Source: Mycolicibacterium litorale (GTDB lineage Bacteria > Actinomycetota > Actinomycetes > Mycobacteriales > Mycobacteriaceae). From it: a stretch of DNA of 64,000 bases. A program made the translations under genes and the position numbers. Positions within the stretch are counted from its first letter, which is position 1, and each line of letters opens with the position of its first letter. The stretch spans positions 2,170,001-2,234,000 of the forward strand of contig NZ_AP023287.1 in assembly GCF_014218295.1 (NCBI RefSeq). Direction: 5' to 3'. Below, in pieces: positions 54,507 to 62,631 of the stretch. The notes under the pieces were generated by a model, which saw only the letters and a program-made list of their open reading frames with translations, searched no databases and had not been told where the DNA came from.

Positions 54507-56069
54507 TCAGGCCGGACAGTACGTGTCGGTCTCCGGCGGGGCACCGTCGCCCAGGTAGTCCACCACCGGAGTCAGCGCGCACGGCGAGTACACGCTCGCT
54601 CCGTGCCCGATGCCCTGCCACATCACCCGCTTGTTGGACGCCCCCGCGTTGAGGATGGTGGCCGCGACCGCGGCGACGCCCTCGTTGCCGACGATGGGGT
54701 CGTTCTGGACGCCCAGCAGCAGCACCGGCACCGGCAGATCCTTCGGTTCGGCGGGGGCCTGACCGCTCGGCCAGTTCAGGCATGTGACCAGGTCGAGTGC
54801 GCCGACGACCCCGAACTGCGGATACTGCTTGCCCCAGGCGACCACCAGTTCGCGGACCCGGTCGGGGGTCGGGCGGTTCAGCGCGTCGCTGCAGGAGTTG
54901 ACGAACTGCCCGTCGGTCTGGCGCAGCGCTTCGGCCTCGCTGATCATCGCGGTGAGCCGTGTGCCGTCGCCGGAGGCGGCGCCGGCCAGTGCCGCGCCGA
55001 GGTCGTTGGTGGCCGCGACACCGTCGCCGCGCGGGAAGGCCAGCGCCGTGGAGATCGCCTCGGCGACGGCGGCGACCGACGCCCCGCCGGGGCCGTTGCC
55101 GTCGCGTGCGGCGCCCAGCACCCGGTCGACGACACCTTTCGGGTCGGGCGCCGCCGGGCAGCCGATCGCCACACACTGGGCGGCCCAGGCGTCGAGTGCG
55201 GCTTGTTCGCCCCGCACCCGTTGTTCGGCGGCGGCCTCCGCGCCGATCGCCAGCGGGAGCGGTGAGTCGAGTACGAGCCGCGCGACCTTGTTGGGGTGTG
55301 ACCCGGCGTAGGCGAGGGCCACCTGGGCGCCGTTGCCGATACCGACCAACGCCAGTGCCGGAACGTCCCAGGTGCTGCGGAGCCGCTCGAGGTCCTCGGC
55401 GGCGTGGGCGTTGTCGTAGGCGGAGTCGCCGGGCGCGATGGTGTCGGTGCAACTCGTCGTCGCCGTCATCGTGATGGCGCCCAGGTTGGCCACCGGATCG
55501 TCGCCGTAGGCGAATTGCGCCTGCTCGATCATCTCCTGGCGGTCGTAGAGGTCGCGGCACTCGAGCGCACCGGACATCCCGATGCCTCGGCGGTCGACGG
55601 CGACCACCGGATGCGTGTCGAGCAGCGCCTGCGAGCGTGCCAACCACACCGGCAGCTGCACCGACGACGGCTGGTCGGACCCGGTCGTCATCACGACGGG
55701 ACCGGCGTCGGGCGGGGTGCGCGACGAGGTGGCGCGCACCACGCCGATCGTCACGGTGCCGGTCGCGCCGTCGATCGGGTCGAGGTCGGCGTCATAGCTC
55801 GCGCAATCCAGCGTCACGCCGGGCACCGGGTCGACGGCGGCGTCGCCGAAGACCTCGTCGGTGCAGTTCCGCCACGACAGGTCGTTCTTCGGGGCCTCGA
55901 TGCCCGGCGGCCCGGCCTTCTCCTGGGTGGTCTCCGGCTGGCCCTGCGGCCGTGCCCCGTTGTCGGTCGCGAACCGCGGGTTGGCCGCCAGCCCCGGCGC
56001 GCAGCCGGCCAGCACCAGGGCGACCGTCGACAGGCTCAGGGCCCGGAGCAGCGGAGAGTGCCGACGCAT
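54507..56069 (-). CDS. Secreted lipoprotein with tripeptidyl-aminopeptidase-type hydrolase fold (Rv2672-like)
   Basis: 520 aa from ATG 56069. Signal peptide with lipobox (STVALVLAGCAPG, lipidated Cys about 23). Alpha/beta-hydrolase fold with VAVDRRGIGMSGALECRDLY, a large insertion with cysteines, and the TAP-type C-terminal domain (VPVLLLGVQNDPIVGNEGVA, GIGHGASVYSPC). The usual nucleophile motif G-x-S-x-G reads VGIGNGAQ, so Gly245 replaces serine. The Asp and His positions look intact. Either the elbow is elsewhere or the protein is not a classical serine hydrolase. Confidence 0.85.
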   Translation of the reverse strand: MRRHSPLLRALSLSTVALVLAGCAPGLAANPRFATDNGARPQGQPETTQEKAGPPGIEAPKNDLSWRNCTDEVFGDAAVDPVPGVTLDCASYDADLDPIDGATGTVTIGVVRATSSRTPPDAGPVVMTTGSDQPSSVQLPVWLARSQALLDTHPVVAVDRRGIGMSGALECRDLYDRQEMIEQAQFAYGDDPVANLGAITMTATTSCTDTIAPGDSAYDNAHAAEDLERLRSTWDVPALALVGIGNGAQVALAYAGSHPNKVARLVLDSPLPLAIGAEAAAEQRVRGEQAALDAWAAQCVAIGCPAAPDPKGVVDRVLGAARDGNGPGGASVAAVAEAISTALAFPRGDGVAATNDLGAALAGAASGDGTRLTAMISEAEALRQTDGQFVNSCSDALNRPTPDRVRELVVAWGKQYPQFGVVGALDLVTCLNWPSGQAPAEPKDLPVPVLLLGVQNDPIVGNEGVAAVAATILNAGASNKRVMWQGIGHGASVYSPCALTPVVDYLGDGAPPETDTYCPA

Positions 56070-56221
56070 GCTGACCACAGTAGCGGCGCGGCCACCGGCC
56101 ACCGGCTACCGACGTACCGGCGCTCCTCCGCGCGCACGGAGCCGGCCCGGCACTGTGAACTGCGTCCCAGCCGCGGAGCCGGAGGCAGGTCCGGTGCCCG
56201 CACGTCGCTACGCTGCTTCGC

Positions 56222-57268
56222 ATGCACGGGTCCAGCGGCGCGACGACACAACCGGGCCATCTCGTCGACCGCCATCCCAGCGTCACCCCGGAGCGCCTCG
56301 TCGCCCAGCTCGTGCCGCCGCCGACGTTCACCCACGTCAGCTTCGACAACTACCGTCCCGACCCGGCCGAGCCGTCACAGGCGGCGGCGGTGGACGCCTG
56401 CCGCGCGTTCTGCGCCGACGCGGTGGCCCGCCGCGCGGGCAAGAAGAAGCTGTTCGGTAAGCGCGAGGTGCTGCCCGGGGTCGGGGTGTACCTCGACGGC
56501 GGATTCGGCGTGGGCAAGACGCACCTGCTGGCGTCGTCGTACTACGAGCTGCCCGAGCCGAAGGCGTTCGCGACGTTCGGTGAACTCACCCAGCTGGCCG
56601 GTGTGTTCGGGTTCGCCGAGAGCGTGGAGTTGCTCAGCGACTACGTCGTGGTGTGCATCGACGAATTCGAACTCGACGACCCGGGCAACACGACGCTGAT
56701 CTCCCGGCTGCTGTCCCAGCTTGTCGAACGGGGCGTGTCGATCGCCGCGACGTCGAACACCCTGCCCGAGCAGTTGGGAGAGGGCCGCTTCGCCGCCCAG
56801 GACTTCCTGCGCGAGATCAACACGCTCGCAGCCATTTTCACCACCGTGCGGATCGAGGGCCCGGACTACCGGCACCGCGACCTGCCGCCCGCACCCGAGC
56901 CTCCCACCGACGCCGAGGTCACCGAGCGCGCCGGGGCGACACCGGGGGCGACGCTCGACGATTTCGACGCGCTGTGCGCGCATCTGGCGACCATGCACCC
57001 GTCGCGGTATCTGTCGCTCATCGAGGGCGTCACCGGGGTGTTCATCACCGGCGTGCACCCGCTCGACGACCAGAGCGTCGCCCTGCGCCTGGTGTCGCTG
57101 ACCGACCGGCTCTACGACGCCGGCATCCCGGTGGTGGCGTCGGGGTCGAAGCTGGACACCATCTTCAGCGAGGAGATGCTCGCCGGCGGGTTCCGCAAGA
57201 AGTACCTGCGGGCGACGTCGCGACTGCTGGCCCTGACGGCGGCGGGCCAGGAGCGGTCGCAGTCCTAG
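56222..57268 (+). CDS. zapE: AFG1/ZapE-family ATPase (Rv2670c-like)
   Basis: 348 aa, ATG 56222. Walker A YLDGGFGVGKTHLLASSYY, Walker B VVVCIDEFELDDPGNTTLIS (DE), sensor VSIAATSNTLPEQLGEGRF, and the C-terminal AFG1 features RIEGPDYRHRDLPPAPEPP and the arginine-rich end. A P-loop ATPase of the division/proteostasis type (E. coli ZapE, yeast Afg1). A riboflavin-type gene seen in this slot in M. tuberculosis is missing. Confidence 0.9.
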   Translation: MHGSSGATTQPGHLVDRHPSVTPERLVAQLVPPPTFTHVSFDNYRPDPAEPSQAAAVDACRAFCADAVARRAGKKKLFGKREVLPGVGVYLDGGFGVGKTHLLASSYYELPEPKAFATFGELTQLAGVFGFAESVELLSDYVVVCIDEFELDDPGNTTLISRLLSQLVERGVSIAATSNTLPEQLGEGRFAAQDFLREINTLAAIFTTVRIEGPDYRHRDLPPAPEPPTDAEVTERAGATPGATLDDFDALCAHLATMHPSRYLSLIEGVTGVFITGVHPLDDQSVALRLVSLTDRLYDAGIPVVASGSKLDTIFSEEMLAGGFRKKYLRATSRLLALTAAGQERSQS

Positions 57269-57804
57269 AGCGGGCAGACCATCACGAAGTCGTTCTCCAC
57301 GCCGGCACCGAGGCGGAACGTCTTCGTGCCCGTCACCGCGAAGCGGTGTTTGGCGTAGAACCGCTGCGCCCTGCGGTTGTCCTGGTTGACGCCCAGCCAC
57401 ACACAGCGGTACCCGGTGTCGCGGGCCATCGTGAGCGCCTCGGTCATGAGCGCCGAGGATGCGCCGGACCCGTGACTCTCGGGCAGGACATACATCTTCG
57501 ACAGCTCGATGGCCGGGCGCAGTGTCACCGCGCGCTGCACGTCGGCGTCGTCGGGGACGCCGCGGATCAGCATGGCGTAGCCCAGGATTCGCGCATCGTC
57601 GCGGGCGATGAGCACGACGCGGTCCGGGTCGGTGAGGTAGTCGGCGAACCGGTCCGCGGAGAGGTTCTCGGCTACGAACGCCGCGATGTTGTCCGCGGTC
57701 GCCGACGGTGGGCACGCCAGTGGGAACGTGCGGGCGGCGACGTCGGCGAGTTCGGCGAGATCGGCGGTGGCGGCCGGAACGACGTGCGGGCCTACAGATT
57801 CCAC
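57265..57804 (-). CDS. GNAT-family N-acetyltransferase (Rv2669-like)
   Basis: 179 aa from GTG 57804, which overlaps the stop of the upstream secreted-protein gene by 13 nt. GNAT core: VVLIARDDARILGYAMLIRG, LSKMYVLPESHGSGASSALM (motif A) and RCVWLGVNQDNRRAQRFYAK with FAVTGTKTFRLGAG. Acetyl-CoA-dependent acyl transfer to an amine; substrate unknown. Tail-to-tail with the AFG1 gene (4-nt overlap). Confidence 0.85.
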   Translation of the reverse strand: MESVGPHVVPAATADLAELADVAARTFPLACPPSATADNIAAFVAENLSADRFADYLTDPDRVVLIARDDARILGYAMLIRGVPDDADVQRAVTLRPAIELSKMYVLPESHGSGASSALMTEALTMARDTGYRCVWLGVNQDNRRAQRFYAKHRFAVTGTKTFRLGAGVENDFVMVCPL

Positions 57805-58280
57805 TGCGCGAGGTGCTCGCCGGTGAGCTTGTCGAGCAGCACGACGTTCGACACCAGGTCGCGGTAGCAGTCCCACCACACTCCGCCGCTGACCGTCGAG
57901 CCGGCCGGGGCGTTGGCCAGCGCGGCCGACAGCGCGTCGGGCGCGTCGGTGTTGCGCGGTTCGTAGGAGTCGCCGGTCGGGGTGATGCCGCGGAACTGGA
58001 ACGTGATCGCCATGGCGTACGGCGTCGGCAGTTTGATCGGCTGCACGACGACGTTGGCGCGCCACACCTGATTGCGGGGTGGACGGGGCGGATAACCGAA
58101 GCCCGGCGGGATCGGGGACGGTTCGACGCTGACCACGGTGACGTCGGCGACCAGGCCCTGGAAGTCGACGCGCAGCGGTTGACCGATGCGGCCGATCGGC
58201 GAGTTCACCGCGACCGCGGGCCCCGCGGTGAGCCCGGCCGCGACGGTCAGGGCGGTCAGCAGAGTGAGCAGCCGGCGCAT
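57792..58280 (-). CDS. Secreted protein, MPT63/DUF1942-like (Rv2668-like)
   Basis: 162 aa from ATG 58280 with GGGAAACC upstream. Signal peptide (RRLLTLLTALTVAAGLTAGP, cut near AVAVNS) then an immunoglobulin-like beta domain: GRIGQPLRVDFQGLVADVTV, NQVWRANVVVQPIKLPTPYA, GGVWWDCYRDLVSNVVLLDK. One cysteine in the mature part. The pattern resembles the secreted antigen MPT63. Extracellular; function unknown. Confidence 0.8.
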   Translation of the reverse strand: MRRLLTLLTALTVAAGLTAGPAVAVNSPIGRIGQPLRVDFQGLVADVTVVSVEPSPIPPGFGYPPRPPRNQVWRANVVVQPIKLPTPYAMAITFQFRGITPTGDSYEPRNTDAPDALSAALANAPAGSTVSGGVWWDCYRDLVSNVVLLDKLTGEHLAQWNL

Positions 58281-58347
58281 GGTTTCCCTCCCTAGGTGTG
58301 CCTCGCATGATGGCACACCAGTCCGCGGGGGCACACGGCTTCGACGG

Positions 58348-58938
58348 TCAGGCGGCTTCCAGCCGCAGCAGCGCCGCCTTGGCGGCGGCCCCTCCGACGT
58401 ACTGGCCCGGCGCACCGTCGGAGCGCACGACACGGTGGCAGGGGATAACCACCGGTAGCGGATTGTGCGCGCAGGCGGTGCCGACGGCGCGTACCGCCTT
58501 GGGGCTGCCGACGGCGGCGGCGACGGCGGCGTAGCTGGCCCGCTCGCCGTAGCCGATGGCGCGCAGCTGCTCGACGACGCTGCGCCGGAAGCCCCGGGCC
58601 AGCCGAAGATCGACGGGGACGTCGAAGGTGGTGCGCCGTTTGGCGAAGTACTCGTCGAGCTGGTGGGCGACGGGGTCGAGCCGCTGCGGCATGCGAAGGA
58701 TGCGGGGGCTGATCCGCGCGGCGAGCGCCGCGAGGACGGCGGCGTGGTCCTCGATGTCGAACGCCACCCGCACCAGACCCGCGGCGGTGGCGGCCAGCAG
58801 CAGCGAGCCGACCGGCGTGTCGACGGTGCGGTAGGCGACGTCGAGCAGCCCGGCGGCGTCGGCGTCGGCGGTCAGCCGGGCGTGCAGCCGCGCGAGCGCG
58901 GCGTCGTCGGCGAGCGAATCGAACATGTCGGCGGTCAT
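58348..58938 (-). CDS. ogt: Methylated-DNA-protein cysteine methyltransferase
   Basis: 196 aa, ATG 58938 overlapping the sigma factor stop (ATGA). Active-site cysteine in VVIPCHRVVRSDGA; HTH segment ERASYAAVAAAVGSPKAVRA with VGTACAHNPLP (Asn hinge). N-terminal domain VDTPVGSLLLAATAAGLVRV. Transfers alkyl groups from O6-alkylguanine to itself. Co-transcribed with an ECF sigma gene. Confidence 0.93.
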   Translation of the reverse strand: MTADMFDSLADDAALARLHARLTADADAAGLLDVAYRTVDTPVGSLLLAATAAGLVRVAFDIEDHAAVLAALAARISPRILRMPQRLDPVAHQLDEYFAKRRTTFDVPVDLRLARGFRRSVVEQLRAIGYGERASYAAVAAAVGSPKAVRAVGTACAHNPLPVVIPCHRVVRSDGAPGQYVGGAAAKAALLRLEAA

Positions 58939-59417
58939 GAGTGGGCGTCCTCACGGTAGATCGAGCGCAGGGTCTTGAGGCCGTCGGCGCAGGCGCGCCG
59001 CGCGGCGTCGGGCGAATTGCCGAGCAGCTCGGCGATCTCGGCGAACGGCAGTCCCGCGATGTGGTGGTAGGCGACGGCCTGTCGTTGCTTGACGGGTAGC
59101 GACGCGAGTGCGGCCCACAGGTCGGGGTGTCCGGTGGCGGGGTCGGCGCGGACCGCCGGGTGGTCGGGCACGCTTTCGGTGGGCACGGGGCGGCGGGAGT
59201 TGGCGCGGCCGACGTCGAGCGCCCGTCGGTGTGCGATGGTCACCAGCCACGCCTCGACGTTGGCGTCGGCCGGCAGGTCCGGATAGGCGCGCAGCGCCGA
59301 CAGGAAGGTCTCGGACCACGCGTCGTCGGCGTCCACGGGTCCGATGACGGCGCGACACACGCGCAGCACGGTCGGCCCGTGTTCGGCCACCACGTCTTCG
59401 AACGGTCGCATCGTCAC
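58935..59417 (-). CDS. ECF-type RNA polymerase sigma factor
   Basis: 160 aa, GTG 59417 (ATG 59411 alternative). Sigma region 2: HGPTVLRVCRAVIGPVDADD, AWSETFLSALRAYPDLPADA, NVEAWLVTIAHRRALDVGR. Region 4: ALASLPVKQRQAVAYHHIAG, LPFAEIAELLGNSPDAARRA. No anti-sigma gene is adjacent; its only close partner is ogt, which it overlaps by 4 nt. It may control the alkylation-damage gene and itself. Confidence 0.87.
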   Translation of the reverse strand: MTMRPFEDVVAEHGPTVLRVCRAVIGPVDADDAWSETFLSALRAYPDLPADANVEAWLVTIAHRRALDVGRANSRRPVPTESVPDHPAVRADPATGHPDLWAALASLPVKQRQAVAYHHIAGLPFAEIAELLGNSPDAARRACADGLKTLRSIYREDAHS

Positions 59418-59452
59418 ATCTTGTAGACGCCGCGCCGCCCGGGTTCGTGAGA

Positions 59453-60175
59453 TCAGTCCTTCGCAGTGGCGGTGATCGAGCTGAGCAGACCCGTCAGATC
59501 CGTCTGCGCGCGGTCCTTGTCGACCCCGAGTCGGTGCAGCGGACCGTCGGCCTCTTCGGACTCCAGTAGCGCCAGCAGCAGGTGCTCGGTGCCGATGTAG
59601 TTGTGCCCGAGCCGCAACGCCTCGCGGAAGGTGAGCTCGAGGACCTTCTTCGCCGGGCCGTTGAACGGCACGAGGTCGAGGGCCTCGCCATCGGCGGCGG
59701 CGGTCAGCGCGACGGCGTCACGGACGGCGTCGGGGGTGACACCTTGCGCGGCCAGCAGCGCGATGCCCAGTGACTCTGTGTCGACGAGCAGCCCGAGCAG
59801 CAGGTGGTCGGGGGAGATCTCGGAGTGCCGGGCGTCGCGTGCGACGTTTTGGGCGTGGACCACCGCGGCGCGCGCCCGCGGGGTGAACCGGGTGAACCCC
59901 TGGTTGGGGTCGAGGGGTTGGGCATCGGCCTTGGGGACGAACCGCTTCTGTGCGGCCTGCTTGGTCACGCCCATACACCTGCCGATGTCGGTCCACGATG
60001 CACCGGAGCGGCGGGCCTGGTCGACGAAGTGGCCGATCAGGTGGTCGGCCACGTCGCCGAGGGCCTCGGCGGCCAGGACGGCGTCGGTCAGCTGTTCGAG
60101 CGGTTCGCTGTGGACGGTTTTGATTGCGTTGATCAGGTCGTCGAGCCGGACGGGGTGGGCGATGCGATCGGTCAT
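59453..60175 (-). CDS. clpC2: ClpC2: HTH plus Clp N-domain protein without ATPase modules
   Basis: 240 aa, ATG 60175. N-terminal DNA-binding-like region (RSGASWTDIGRCMGVTKQAA QKRF, about 57-80) and a double Clp_N repeat (FTPRARAAVVHAQNVARDAR to HNYIGTEHLLLALLESEEAD), related to the ClpC1 N-domain. No Walker motif. In mycobacteria ClpC2 is reported to bind cyclomarin-type antibiotics and shield ClpC1. Twin inverted repeats at 60178-60222 directly before the start fit autoregulation by its HTH. The ECF/ogt genes follow 36 nt downstream. Confidence 0.92.
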   Translation of the reverse strand: MTDRIAHPVRLDDLINAIKTVHSEPLEQLTDAVLAAEALGDVADHLIGHFVDQARRSGASWTDIGRCMGVTKQAAQKRFVPKADAQPLDPNQGFTRFTPRARAAVVHAQNVARDARHSEISPDHLLLGLLVDTESLGIALLAAQGVTPDAVRDAVALTAAADGEALDLVPFNGPAKKVLELTFREALRLGHNYIGTEHLLLALLESEEADGPLHRLGVDKDRAQTDLTGLLSSITATAKD

Positions 60176-60177
60176 GC

Positions 60178-60194
60178 GTCAACTGTAGGTTGAC
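60178..60194. promoter_or_regulatory. clpC2 operator 1
   Basis: GTCAAC-TGTAG-GTTGAC, a perfect 6+5+6 inverted repeat ending 3 nt before the clpC2 start codon, where it would replace the ribosome site. Suggests a leaderless or very short leader transcript and tight repression. Confidence 0.8.
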
Positions 60195-60205
60195 GATCGA
60201 GTGCG

Positions 60206-60222
60206 GTCAACTGTTGGTTGAC
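60206..60222. promoter_or_regulatory. clpC2 operator 2
   Basis: GTCAAC-TGTTG-GTTGAC, a second copy with the same half-sites, 28 bp from the first. Side-by-side placement suggests cooperative binding by ClpC2. Confidence 0.8.
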
Positions 60223-60233
60223 GATGCCACGGT

Positions 60234-60710
60234 TCAGTTGCGGACGTAGCCGCGCCGCACCGCGCGGTCGAGGATGCCGAGGGTGGCCCGCAGTGCACCC
60301 TCGGAGATGACGGGGAAGATTCCGGCATCGCGCCACTTGTCGTCGATCTGCGACCAGTCGTAGAACGAGGTGACGGCGGTGCCGTCAGCGATCGGCTCCA
60401 GCGTGTATCCGTAGACGTGGCCGATCTGGGGGCGGATCTGGCCGAGGATCGTCCAGGCGATCCGCCGGTTCGGTTCGAACTCGCGGATCTCCACGGTCAC
60501 GTCGTATTTGCCCATGGGGAAATCGTTGAGCGCTTCGCGGTCCATGTGCACGACGAAACTGTCACCGACGCCGGATACCGGCGGTCCGTCGGCGTCCTGC
60601 AACATCCCGGAGGAGTCGATCGCGACGTGGCCCTGCGGGTCGCACAACACGGCGAACACCTCTTCCGGCGGTGCCGCGATCACGCGCTGCACTTCGATGC
60701 GTTCGGTCAT
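60234..60710 (-). CDS. SRPBCC-family (polyketide cyclase/START-like) protein
   Basis: 158 aa, ATG 60710. SRPBCC fold: [56 protein letters not shown] and [20 protein letters not shown]. The hydrophobic pocket binds an unknown small ligand. Single gene divergent from the AraC-type regulator; transcribed towards the clpC2 operator region, 12 nt before operator 2. Confidence 0.85.
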   Translation of the reverse strand: MTERIEVQRVIAAPPEEVFAVLCDPQGHVAIDSSGMLQDADGPPVSGVGDSFVVHMDREALNDFPMGKYDVTVEIREFEPNRRIAWTILGQIRPQIGHVYGYTLEPIADGTAVTSFYDWSQIDDKWRDAGIFPVISEGALRATLGILDRAVRRGYVRN

Positions 60711-60786
60711 GGCGACGATCGTGTCAGCCGCACGCGAGTCCGGGAACGTGTTTTCAGCAGTTTGCCGTGGGGTACGCGTGATTGGT

Positions 60787-61182
60787 ATGACGAACCTTCA
60801 CGAACTACCGACCGGCGGTCATCGCCCGCCGGGTCTGCGTCGCTCGGTAGCGTTCATCCACGAAAACGCCGACAGTGACATCGGTCTCAGTGAGATCGCG
60901 GCGGCGGCGAATCTGACGCCCAGGGCGGTGCAGTACATGTACCGCAGGCATTTGGGTGTGACGCCGCTGGAATATCTACGTCGGGTCCGGCTGGACCGCG
61001 CGCACCGCGATCTCGAAGCCGCCGATCCGAGCGTCGACACCGTGAACTCGATCGCCGGCCGGTGGGGCTTCGCCCACGCGGGGCGGTTCAGCGTCGCCTA
61101 TCGGCGGGCGTTCGGTACTCAGCCCAGTGCGACTCTGCGCGCCACCCGGGCCGGCGACCGGGAGACCCGGCGCGGCGCCTGA
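60787..61182 (+). CDS. AraC-type helix-turn-helix regulator (HTH domain only)
   Basis: 131 aa from ATG 60787. Almost the whole protein is an AraC HTH_18 domain: [80 protein letters not shown]. No ligand domain, so activity is probably set by abundance or a partner. Divergent from the SRPBCC gene (76 nt), a plausible target. Confidence 0.85.
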   Translation: MTNLHELPTGGHRPPGLRRSVAFIHENADSDIGLSEIAAAANLTPRAVQYMYRRHLGVTPLEYLRRVRLDRAHRDLEAADPSVDTVNSIAGRWGFAHAGRFSVAYRRAFGTQPSATLRATRAGDRETRRGA

Positions 61183-61192
61183 CTTTGTGATC

Positions 61193-61208
61193 CCGCAATT
61201 TCTTGCGG
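61193..61208 (+). terminator. Possible hairpin after the AraC-type gene
   Basis: CCGCAA-TTTC-TTGCGG forms a 6-bp stem 10 nt after the stop. No T-tract; weak candidate. Confidence 0.35.
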
Positions 61209-61458
61209 TGTGCGTTCGGTGAGGAGTGACGCCGCGAACCACGTAATGCGCGACGGTCGCGCGAGTCGTTGGAATACGTATTGTGCGGGCGGTTCTGGCT
61301 AATGTGCGCGGATTTCGGGCGCTGACGGTGCCCCGCTGGTCAGATGACCGTTTTGGTACGAGAGTGCCGACGGGAGCGGTTATCGCTGATAGGGTTCCCC
61401 GGACAAATTGGTCATGGTCAGGGATGGATATCCCGCCGGAGGAATAGGGAGGCCGAAG

Positions 61459-61833
61459 GTGGGGCGTATCGACGCTTTCGCGGGCAAGACGAAGAAGTTG
61501 GCCGTCGTCGGAACGGGTGCGCTGGCGGTGGCCGGGGCGTTTCTCGCCCTCGGCGCAGGCACCGCGAATGCCGACGTGATCGACATCGGCGGCAAGCCGG
61601 GCCCGGTCTTCGACGCCAACCCGGCCCCTGAGGGTGGTGTCCGCACGACCGGCAAGGGTGTGGCCAATGCCGGCCCGTCCGATGTGCGCCGCTCGAAGAA
61701 GGGTGCCCCGCTGCCCCCGGCCGGCGGTGAGGTCAAGGACAGCCTGCGGGCGGTGCCGTCGATCACCGGCGGCATCGGCACCTACATCGGAACCGGGCCG
61801 CTCCGTAACGGGCCAGGCATCGCCAGCTGGTGA
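61459..61833 (+). CDS. Small secreted Gly/Pro-rich protein
   Basis: 124 aa from GTG 61459, with GGGAGG 6 nt upstream (an in-frame start at 61408 would lack such a site). Signal peptide (KTKKLAVVGTGALAVAGAFL, likely cut after GTANA-D). The mature 85 residues have no cysteine, are rich in Gly, Pro and Ala and predicted disordered (IDIGGKPGPVFDANPAPEGG, SITGGIGTYIGTGPLRNGPG). Family not recognised. Ends just before a strong intrinsic terminator. Confidence 0.72.
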   Translation: MGRIDAFAGKTKKLAVVGTGALAVAGAFLALGAGTANADVIDIGGKPGPVFDANPAPEGGVRTTGKGVANAGPSDVRRSKKGAPLPPAGGEVKDSLRAVPSITGGIGTYIGTGPLRNGPGIASW

Positions 61834-61838
61834 CCCAG

Positions 61839-61871
61839 AGCCGCTGCGCTTCGTGCGCAGCGGCTTTTTTT
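61839..61871 (+). terminator. Strong intrinsic terminator
   Basis: Perfect 11-bp stem AGCCGCTGCGC / GCGCAGCGGCT with a TTCGT loop followed by seven T residues (61865-61871). Six nt after the secreted-protein stop. Such L-shaped T-tract terminators are uncommon in mycobacteria. Confidence 0.9.
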
Positions 61872-62149
61872 CGGGGTGGACCCCTCGGGTTGGTGAAGAG
61901 TGCATCTCGCCGCCGGATTGCGGACTCGCCGGGCTTCGCTTCTGAACCCCACGAGACCCAGCAGCGGCATGCCCGATCCGATGCGGCTGAAACCGGCCTC
62001 CGTCAACGCGATACCGAGACGTGATCGTTGCGCGCTGCCAGTGAGTGGAGCGCCTCGGCGTCGCTCGACCACAAGCCGGTCGCGGCGCGGTGCGAAGCGG
62101 AACCGCCTCGTGCCGCGTCCTGACGGGAGGTCTGCGCGACTTTCTGCCG
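61872..62149. other. Interval without a recognisable gene
   Basis: Between the terminator and the first small island ORF. ORFs in all frames here look random (Arg/Pro/Ser-rich); no repeat, tRNA or attachment core was seen. The junction of conserved chromosome and accessory DNA probably lies here. Confidence 0.5.
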
Positions 62150-62356
62150 ATGCCCACGCAGATGGTGCTCGACAGGTTCCCGTCGATTGCACAGGCATAT
62201 ATGAGCTTGCTCGAGCTATCGCACCGAACTCGCTATGACGTTAACAAGCTGGGACCGATGACGGTCCCCGGCGCGCAGATGCAATGGAAGTCGATCAAGA
62301 CCTTCTGCGAGGGGCTCAATTCGACACGGGAGACGATCCCGACGCAGCAGCCGTAG
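62150..62356 (+). CDS. Small ORF, possible HEPN-like fragment
   Basis: 68 aa if begun at ATG 62150 (MPTQMVLDRFPSIAQAYMSL); the frame is open from GTG 62045 but the extra N-terminus looks non-coding. The segment AQAYMSLLELSHRTRYDVNK followed by MQWKSIKTFCEG resembles the helical end of HEPN-type proteins from defence and toxin loci. The similarity is from memory and weak. It may be a truncated remnant. GGGAGG lies upstream at about 20 nt, too far for a good ribosome site. Confidence 0.35.
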   Translation: MPTQMVLDRFPSIAQAYMSLLELSHRTRYDVNKLGPMTVPGAQMQWKSIKTFCEGLNSTRETIPTQQP

Positions 62357-62375
62357 CTCAGAATGGGAGAGAAGC

Positions 62376-62630
62376 ATGGCGGAAGCCGATCAGGCTGATC
62401 TTCAAGCATGGTGGAACAAACTCGCTGAGGATCAGCGACAGCGATTGCAGGATGCCGTGCTGACGTACCCGGCAGATCCGTCGATTTTGGAATTACTGAC
62501 GTCGACCGGCTGCCCGATCAAAGACTCATGGGCGATGACGTCATGGACGTCGGCGCCGGAGAATCCGCCGGCAATCACCCTTCACGGCCCGCTGGCGGAG
62601 TTCATCGAGGACCAGCTCGACGCCGAGTAG
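62376..62630 (+). CDS. Hypothetical 84-residue protein
   Basis: ATG 62376 with GGGAGAGAAG 2-11 nt upstream. Acidic, helical N-terminus (LQAWWNKLAEDQRQRLQDAV) and C-terminus (GPLAEFIEDQLDAE) flank a middle segment LTSTGCPIKDSWAMTSWTSA. No signal peptide or membrane helix. I do not recognise it; size and setting fit a small mobile-element or antitoxin-like gene. Confidence 0.55.
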   Translation: MAEADQADLQAWWNKLAEDQRQRLQDAVLTYPADPSILELLTSTGCPIKDSWAMTSWTSAPENPPAITLHGPLAEFIEDQLDAE

Positions 62631-62631
62631 C

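Noticed and set aside
58281..58347. IdeR (iron) box near the secreted-protein gene
   Set aside because: CCTAGGTGTGCCTCGC has only partial likeness to the TTAGGTTAGGCTAACCTAA consensus; too few matches to call.
62045..62149. N-terminal extension of the 62150 ORF
   Set aside because: In frame from GTG 62045, but the residues (Arg/Gly/Ser-rich) look like translated non-coding DNA.
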